Source: Bacillota bacterium
GTDB lineage: Bacteria; Bacillota; Clostridia; Peptostreptococcales; Anaerovoracaceae
Direction: 5' to 3'
Assembly: GCA_016282655.1 (NCBI GenBank)
Contig: JAEELK010000232.1
Span: 1 to 6,943, forward strand
Length of the DNA stretch: 6,943 bases
A program made the position numbers and the translations under genes. Below are positions 6,719-6,943 of the stretch, piece by piece (position 1 is the stretch's first letter; each line of letters starts with the position of its first letter). The notes under the pieces were generated by a model. The model was not told the DNA's origin and did no database searches. It was given only the letters and a program-made list of their open reading frames with translations.

Positions 6719-6943
6719 GCCGTTTCCTCCTTCCGAAGGCATACTGGCCCTTGATGCGCGGGTCGATCAGCGCGTAGAGGAGGTCCACCAGCAGGTTCAC
6801 CACCGTGAAGACCACCGTCAGCGTCACGACGCTTCCGAGCACCGCGGGCAGATCCCGGTTGGAGATGGACTCCACCACGAACCGGCCTACGCCGGGCCAG
6901 GAAAAGATGGTCTCCGTCAGCACGCTGCCGCCGAGAAGGGATC
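6711..6943 (-). CDS. dppB: Peptide ABC transporter permease, DppB/OppB type, C-terminal part
   Basis: Only the last 76 residues are in the window; the gene continues past the right edge. They read LLGGSVLTETIFSWPGVGR, a strong DppB hallmark, then a long hydrophobic segment (LGSVVTLTVVFTVVNLLVD) forming the last membrane helix, and the ending LLYALIDPRIKG with a basic tail rich in Arg and Lys. DppB-type proteins are usually about 310-340 residues and pair with the DppC-type subunit encoded next. The TAA stop (6713-6711) overlaps the GTG start of the DppC-type gene by 8 bases. The operon promoter must lie upstream, outside the window. Confidence 0.92.
   Translation of the reverse strand, partial: SLLGGSVLTETIFSWPGVGRFVVESISNRDLPAVLGSVVTLTVVFTVVNLLVDLLYALIDPRIKGQYAFGRRKRRG
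6726..6731 (-). promoter_or_regulatory. Ribosome binding site choosing the GTG start of the DppC-type gene
   Basis: AGGAGG (minus strand 6731-6726, preceded by A) lies 7 bases before the GTG at 6718, inside the last codons of the DppB-type gene. The alternative ATG at 6742 lies upstream of this site and has only a weak AAGGG before it, so the GTG start is favoured. Confidence 0.75.

Larger units (their letters stand above)
991..6943 (-). other. Peptide-uptake and hydrolysis operon (permease B - permease C - ATPase D - ATPase F - binding protein - M20 hydrolase)
   Basis: Six genes run in one direction with junctions of 8-bp overlap, 11-base gap, 4-bp overlap, 36-base gap and 27-base gap. No promoter-like or terminator-like element is convincing inside. 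The group is bounded on the left by the hairpin at 940-969 and is open on the right. All five parts of a family-5 peptide importer are present, though the DppB-type subunit is only partly in view. The M20 enzyme at the end suggests uptake followed by intracellular cleavage. Confidence 0.85.

Noticed and set aside
5918..6754. Plus-strand open frame opposite the DppC-type gene
   Set aside because: It mirrors the permease gene in codon register; the His/Glu/Asp-rich product is the complement of hydrophobic membrane codons.
6938..6943. Window ending in GGGATC, as at a Sau3AI/BamHI cloning junction
   Set aside because: The reading frame runs through the edge normally and the left end shows no such site; a chance match is just as likely.

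Overview
The window looks like ordinary chromosomal DNA from a GC-rich anaerobic Firmicute, most likely a gut or rumen Clostridia of the Oscillospirales type. The grounds are a lipoprotein signal with an LTAC lipobox followed by a Ser/Ala/Gly/Pro linker, AGGAGG ribosome binding sites before nearly every gene, near-absence of A/T-ending Leu/Ser codons, and cysteine-rich ABC ATPases. The taxon is inferred from style, not from a marker gene. All supported genes lie on the minus strand and are transcribed right to left.

Positions 6943 to 991 hold one tightly packed operon for ABC-type peptide uptake. In order of transcription it contains: the C-terminal end of a DppB-type permease (cut by the right edge), a DppC-type permease, a DppD-type ATPase, a DppF-type ATPase, the substrate-binding lipoprotein, and a cytosolic M20-family amidohydrolase/dipeptidase. 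Junctions are 8-bp and 4-bp overlaps or gaps of 11, 36 and 27 bases, so translational coupling and co-transcription are likely. The operon promoter lies beyond the right edge. The lipoprotein would capture a peptide-like substrate outside the cell, DppB/DppC would form the channel, DppD/DppF would drive it, and the M20 enzyme would cleave the imported amide or dipeptide.

Positions 859 to 990 are the only intergenic stretch longer than 40 bases. It holds a perfect 13-bp GC-rich hairpin with a 4-base loop, probably the end of the operon transcript, followed by a good promoter with an extended -10 for the next gene. Positions 858 to 1 hold the N-terminal two thirds of a MATE-family multidrug/cation antiporter, cut by the left edge.

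I find no phage, CRISPR, insertion sequence, RNA gene or clearly novel system. The points most worth a second look are the non-canonical ABC signature motif (LDGGR) in the DppF-type ATPase, the pairing of a peptide importer with an M20 hydrolase whose substrate is unknown, and the hairpin/promoter junction. A very long open frame on the plus strand (976 to 4872) is a by-product of codon bias.
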